NCBI RefSeq assembly: GCF_006491645.1
Contig: NZ_VDCZ01000001.1
Span: forward strand, 1-64,000
Direction: 5' to 3'
From: Flavobacterium profundi
Lineage (GTDB): Bacteria; Bacteroidota; Bacteroidia; Flavobacteriales; Flavobacteriaceae
Length of the DNA: 64,000 nt
Part shown: positions 61,061 through 64,000 of the stretch, piece by piece
Numbering within the stretch: the first letter of the stretch is position 1
Layout: the number at the start of each line of letters is the position of its first letter
Notes under the pieces: model-generated
The model's database searches: none
Told to the model about the DNA's origin: nothing
Seen by the model: only the letters and a program-made list of their open reading frames with translations
Made by a program: the position numbers and the translations under genes

Positions 61061-61363
61061 ATGATTGTAACAACCACTCCTTCTATTGAAGATTATAAAA
61101 TAATTGAATATTTAGGTATTGTATCTGGAATTGCAGTGAATATGCAAAAAATGAAAATGACATTTAACATGCAAAAATATTACGAAGGTATTAGTGAAAG
61201 TATTGCAGAAGTGAAACAAAAAGCTTTTTCACAATTAAAAAAGAATGCTGAAAATTTAAATGCAAATGCTGTAGTAGGGATCAATATTGATATGGAATTA
61301 ACGGCTAGTAATTTTGTAACTGTTACCATAACTGGAACTGCTGTATATGTTGCAAAAAAATAA
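61061..61363 (+). CDS. YbjQ / heavy-metal-binding-domain family protein
   Basis: 100 residues. TTTPSIEDYKIIEYLGIVSGIAVNM, ARQKAFSQLKKNAENLNANAVVGINIDME-like stretch (VKQKAFSQLKKNAENLNANAVVGINID) and a final strand match the YbjQ/UPF0145 family, which forms pentameric beta-rich rings. The name heavy-metal-binding is by homology only; no metal ligands stand out here. Cytoplasmic. A bidirectional terminator follows. Confidence 0.9.
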   Translation: MIVTTTPSIEDYKIIEYLGIVSGIAVNMQKMKMTFNMQKYYEGISESIAEVKQKAFSQLKKNAENLNANAVVGINIDMELTASNFVTVTITGTAVYVAKK

Positions 61364-61390
61364 ATTTTGGAATTATCAACTATAAATAAT

Positions 61391-61421
61391 AAAAAATGCC
61401 GTTGCTGTACAACGACATTTT
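61391..61421. terminator. Bidirectional hairpin terminator
   Basis: AAAAAATG-C-CGTTG and CAACG-A-CATTTTTT pair around a 5-nt loop with one internal mismatch. It lies between the convergent genes ending at 61363 and 61436. Confidence 0.8.
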
Positions 61422-61435
61422 TTATTGGTAAATGT

Positions 61436-61624
61436 TTACGCTTTAATTTTAAAGACTTTCCTAAGTATATCTTCCATTAAACACCATTTTGTAATCGAGG
61501 ATTGTAACAAATTAGCGCCTACAAAAAGGGTAAACCATAACCAATTTTGGTTGACATACATTGCTAAAAGAACACTAAGTAGTATGAATGTTCCTGCAAT
61601 AGCTCTTATTAATCTATTTATCAT
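61436..61624 (-). CDS. DUF2892 / YgaP-like small membrane protein
   Basis: 62 residues with two hydrophobic segments (about 4-22 and 28-46) of the Inner membrane YgaP-like (DUF2892) family: RAIAGTFILLSVLLAMYVNQNWLWFTLFVGANLLQSSITKWCLMEDILRKV, including the typical W-C-L/P-x-E stretch. Function unknown, often found with sulfur-transfer or efflux genes. It begins 1 nt after the upstream gene's stop, at the end of the RND operon. Confidence 0.8.
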   Translation of the reverse strand: MINRLIRAIAGTFILLSVLLAMYVNQNWLWFTLFVGANLLQSSITKWCLMEDILRKVFKIKA

Positions 61625-61625
61625 A

Positions 61626-61931
61626 TTAATTGTGTTTTTCTACAGTTAAAACTGCAGTGTGAATATGTGATACTGTTTCTTGTTTTGAATTAAATTTTGC
61701 TACCAAATCAAATAAAGTATCTATGTTTTGTTTTTCAACAAATGCAAAGAATACTATAGATTCGGTTTCATTCATTTCAGAGCCAAACCAATTGGTTTCA
61801 ACTGCATCTTCTGTACTATCGCGATACCCTTTTACATCACGATAGGAATAGGACAATACATTTGCTTCCTTCAGTATTTTTTTAACTGTTTTGTCAAACT
61901 CCGCGATAACTGTTATAATTACTAATTTCAT
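61626..61931 (-). CDS. Small PII-like/DUF3240-type protein linked to the RND pump
   Basis: 101 residues, cytoplasmic. MKLVIITVIAEFDKTVKKILKEANVLSYSYRDVKGY and SIVFFAFVEKQNIDTLFDLVAKFN fit the ferredoxin-like fold of PII-related small proteins that often accompany RND metal-efflux genes. Family assignment is tentative. It starts 11 nt after the RND stop and ends 1 nt before the DUF2892 gene, so all three are one transcript. It may regulate the pump or bind its substrate. Confidence 0.6.
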   Translation of the reverse strand: MKLVIITVIAEFDKTVKKILKEANVLSYSYRDVKGYRDSTEDAVETNWFGSEMNETESIVFFAFVEKQNIDTLFDLVAKFNSKQETVSHIHTAVLTVEKHN

Positions 61932-61942
61932 AGGTTTACTTT

Positions 61943-64000
61943 TTAATTATTGTTTTCCCATTTTTTTCTCTCGGTGATATAATAGATCAATGGTACAACA
62001 AGTAATGTTAGCAAAGTAGAAACTATAGCTCCTGCAACTAACGAAATGGCTAATCCTTGAAAAATAGGATCAAACAAAATAATCGAAGCGCCAATTACTA
62101 CTGCACCTGTAGTTAATAAAATAGGTGTCGTACGCACGGCTCCTGCTTCAATAATAGCTTGCTTTATTGGAATACCATCATTTAAACGTATTTCAATAAA
62201 ATCGATTAATAATACCGAATTTCGAACCATAACTCCAGCCAATGCAATCATACCTATAAAGGAAGTAGCGGTAAAGAAAGCTCCCAATAACCAATGTCCT
62301 AGAACAATCCCAACTAACGATAATGGAATAGCTACCATCATCACCATAGGTGTTTTAAAATTTTGGAACCAACCTACAATAAGCATATAAATGATAATAA
62401 TTACTACTAAAAAAGCGGCTCCTAAATCACGGAAAACTTCTAACGTAATTTGCCATTCTCCATCCCATTTTACCGTAAAATCACTTTCATCTGAAGGTTG
62501 ATCCATATACAATTCATTCACTTTATATCCTGAAGGCAATTGCATTTGTTGCAATTTTTCATTCATTCCTAAGATTGCGTAAACCGGACTTTCTAAAATG
62601 CCAGCCATATCTGCCAAAACGTACACCACTCTTTTTTGATCTTTGCGATAAATCGTATTTTGTAAAGTATCTGCTTTTACTTTTACCAAATCGCTTATTG
62701 GTACTACATTTCCTTGATTGCCTTTTATTTTTAAATTTTCAATATCCTGAAGTGAGGTTTTATCAGCATCTGCCAAAGACATAACAATACCTACGGGATC
62801 ATTAGAACGTTCATCATATAAATTAGAGACTGGCATTTCTCTTAACAAGTAGGTTAAATTCCCAACCACTTGCTGTGGAGCAATCCCATTTAGCATGGCT
62901 TTTTCTCTATCAATTTCCAATTTATATTCTACTTGAGGAGCTTCAACCATCCAATCGGTATCCACTACATCCGAAGTGCTTTCTAAAATTCTCTTTACTT
63001 GATGAGCAACTTTAATTTGCTCTTCATAATCAGGACCATACACCTCAGCTACCAATGTAGATAAAACTGGAGGACCCGGTGGCACTTCTACAATTTTTAC
63101 ATTGGCTCCATATTTTTTAGCTATTTTTTGGATTTGTGGACGTACTAATTTAGCAATATCATGACTTTGTAAATCTCGATCCTCTTTGTGCAATAAATTC
63201 ACTTGAATGTCTGCCATATTGCTTCCACCTCGCATATCGTAATGACGTACTAAACCATTAAATGTAATAGGTGCTGACGCTCCAATATAATTTTGATAAT
63301 TCACTACCTCAGGAATCGTGGTAAGATATTGTGCAATTTCTTTAGTAACTACGGCTGTTCTTTCTAAAGTTGTGCCTTCTGGCATATCGATGACTACTTG
63401 AAATTCATTTTTATTATCGAAAGGCAACATTTTTACGGCAACCGATTGGGTAAAGAACATCATTACAGAACCTAATAACAACAAAATAGTAATACCAAAC
63501 ATCAGATTTCTTTTTACTGAACTATCTAATAAGGGCTGTTCCAATTTCTTATAGATTTTAAAAATCAGACTGGTTTCTAAACCTTGTTCGTCTTTGTGTT
63601 CCTGTTCGTCTTTCTCCTGAAGCAAATGATATCCTAAATAAGGAGTTACCGTTAAAGCAACAAATAAGGATAACAACATGGCTATTGAAGCCCCTATCGG
63701 CATCGGACTCATATAAGGTCCCATCATTCCAGATACAAATGCCATCGGTAAAATGGCAGCAATAACGGTAAAAGTTGCTAAAATGGTTGGATTACCTACT
63801 TCATTTATGGCATAAATGGCAGCTTGTTTAAAGGGTAAACGCTTCATTTTAAAATGCCTGTGCATGTTTTCAGCAATAATAATACTATCATCTACTACAA
63901 TTCCTACTACAAAAACCAATGCAAAAAGCGTAATTCTATTTAAAGTATATCCTAATAAATAATAACTGAATAACGTAAGAGCAAAGGTTAAGGGAACCGA
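61943..64000 (-). CDS. RND efflux transporter permease (partial, N-terminus beyond window)
   Basis: About 685 C-terminal residues of an AcrB/CusA-type inner-membrane pump; the frame stays open to the window edge (SYYLLGYTLNRITLFALVF), so the true start is outside. TM4 carries the proton-relay pair in FVVGIVVDDSIIIAENMHRH. The second periplasmic porter region spans the middle (VVNYQNYIGASAP, VEVPPGPPVLSTLVAEVYGP), and C-terminal TM blocks include FIGMIALAGVMVRNSVLLIDFIEIRL. It uses proton force to export drugs or metals with a membrane-fusion protein and outer-membrane channel presumably encoded upstream. Confidence 0.92.
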   Translation of the reverse strand, partial: SVPLTFALTLFSYYLLGYTLNRITLFALVFVVGIVVDDSIIIAENMHRHFKMKRLPFKQAAIYAINEVGNPTILATFTVIAAILPMAFVSGMMGPYMSPMPIGASIAMLLSLFVALTVTPYLGYHLLQEKDEQEHKDEQGLETSLIFKIYKKLEQPLLDSSVKRNLMFGITILLLLGSVMMFFTQSVAVKMLPFDNKNEFQVVIDMPEGTTLERTAVVTKEIAQYLTTIPEVVNYQNYIGASAPITFNGLVRHYDMRGGSNMADIQVNLLHKEDRDLQSHDIAKLVRPQIQKIAKKYGANVKIVEVPPGPPVLSTLVAEVYGPDYEEQIKVAHQVKRILESTSDVVDTDWMVEAPQVEYKLEIDREKAMLNGIAPQQVVGNLTYLLREMPVSNLYDERSNDPVGIVMSLADADKTSLQDIENLKIKGNQGNVVPISDLVKVKADTLQNTIYRKDQKRVVYVLADMAGILESPVYAILGMNEKLQQMQLPSGYKVNELYMDQPSDESDFTVKWDGEWQITLEVFRDLGAAFLVVIIIIYMLIVGWFQNFKTPMVMMVAIPLSLVGIVLGHWLLGAFFTATSFIGMIALAGVMVRNSVLLIDFIEIRLNDGIPIKQAIIEAGAVRTTPILLTTGAVVIGASIILFDPIFQGLAISLVAGAIVSTLLTLLVVPLIYYITERKKWENNN

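Noticed and set aside
1..64000. rRNA, tRNA or riboswitch genes
   Set aside because: None recognised by eye; short structured RNAs could still have been missed without a covariance search.

Overview
The window is about 64 kb of AT-rich DNA from a member of the Flavobacteriaceae, most likely Flavobacterium or a close relative. The evidence is a type IX secretion (T9SS type A) C-terminal sorting domain, Bacteroidetes-type promoters (TTG, about 19 nt, TAnnTTTG), absence of clear Shine-Dalgarno sequences, a FecI/FecR/TonB-receptor cell-surface signalling set with an STN domain, a glgA-glgC-glgB-GH31 glycogen cluster and three consecutive SurA/parvulin-type periplasmic folding genes. No rRNA, tRNA, transposase or CRISPR array was seen.

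Region 1 (1 to about 9.1 kb, remnants to about 12.8 kb) is the unusual part. Small unrelated genes, all on the + strand, alternate with long (68 to 193 nt) imperfectly palindromic repeats. At cassette after cassette the 8 to 10 nt after the upstream repeat (beginning GTT) are the reverse complement of the 8 to 10 nt just downstream of the gene (ending AAC). That is the signature of integron gene cassettes: each cassette carries its own attC-like site, split across its two ends when integrated. The repeats also show paired arms that differ in sequence but keep pairing, and several contain a Bacteroidetes-like promoter aimed at the next gene. No integrase lies in the window, so this is an integron-like array, or a cluster of attC-like sites without an integrase, in a phylum where such arrays are not typical. 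Cargo includes an Imm22-like immunity protein, a secreted beta-propeller, a lipoprotein, membrane proteins, an HTH-membrane fusion, a bilobal aspartic protease and two multiply frameshifted pseudogenes. The repeats decay to the right.

Region 2 (9.1 to 21 kb) holds accessory genes: a TPR-like secreted protein, an LRR-like protein, a DUF5694 protein, lipoproteins, MepB, a Tiki/ChaN-like lipoprotein, two SAM methyltransferases, a DHFR/RibD-like protein, a GlxA-type AraC regulator and two tandem SRPBCC proteins.

Region 3 (21 to 64 kb) is mostly core genome: an orphan FecE-like ABC ATPase, dienelactone hydrolase, a T9SS secreted protein, RluE-like pseudouridine synthase, RmuC, acyl-CoA thioesterase, Crp/Fnr regulator, the glycogen operon (glgA, glgC, glgB, GH31), aconitase, an acyltransferase divergent from a possible copper-monooxygenase-like protein, acyl-CoA dehydrogenase, the PPIase trio followed by MoxR, prfC, folD, ffh, a lipoprotein with internal repeats, the sigma/FecR/TonB-receptor operon, YbjQ, and an RND efflux pump (cut by the window end) with two small partner genes.
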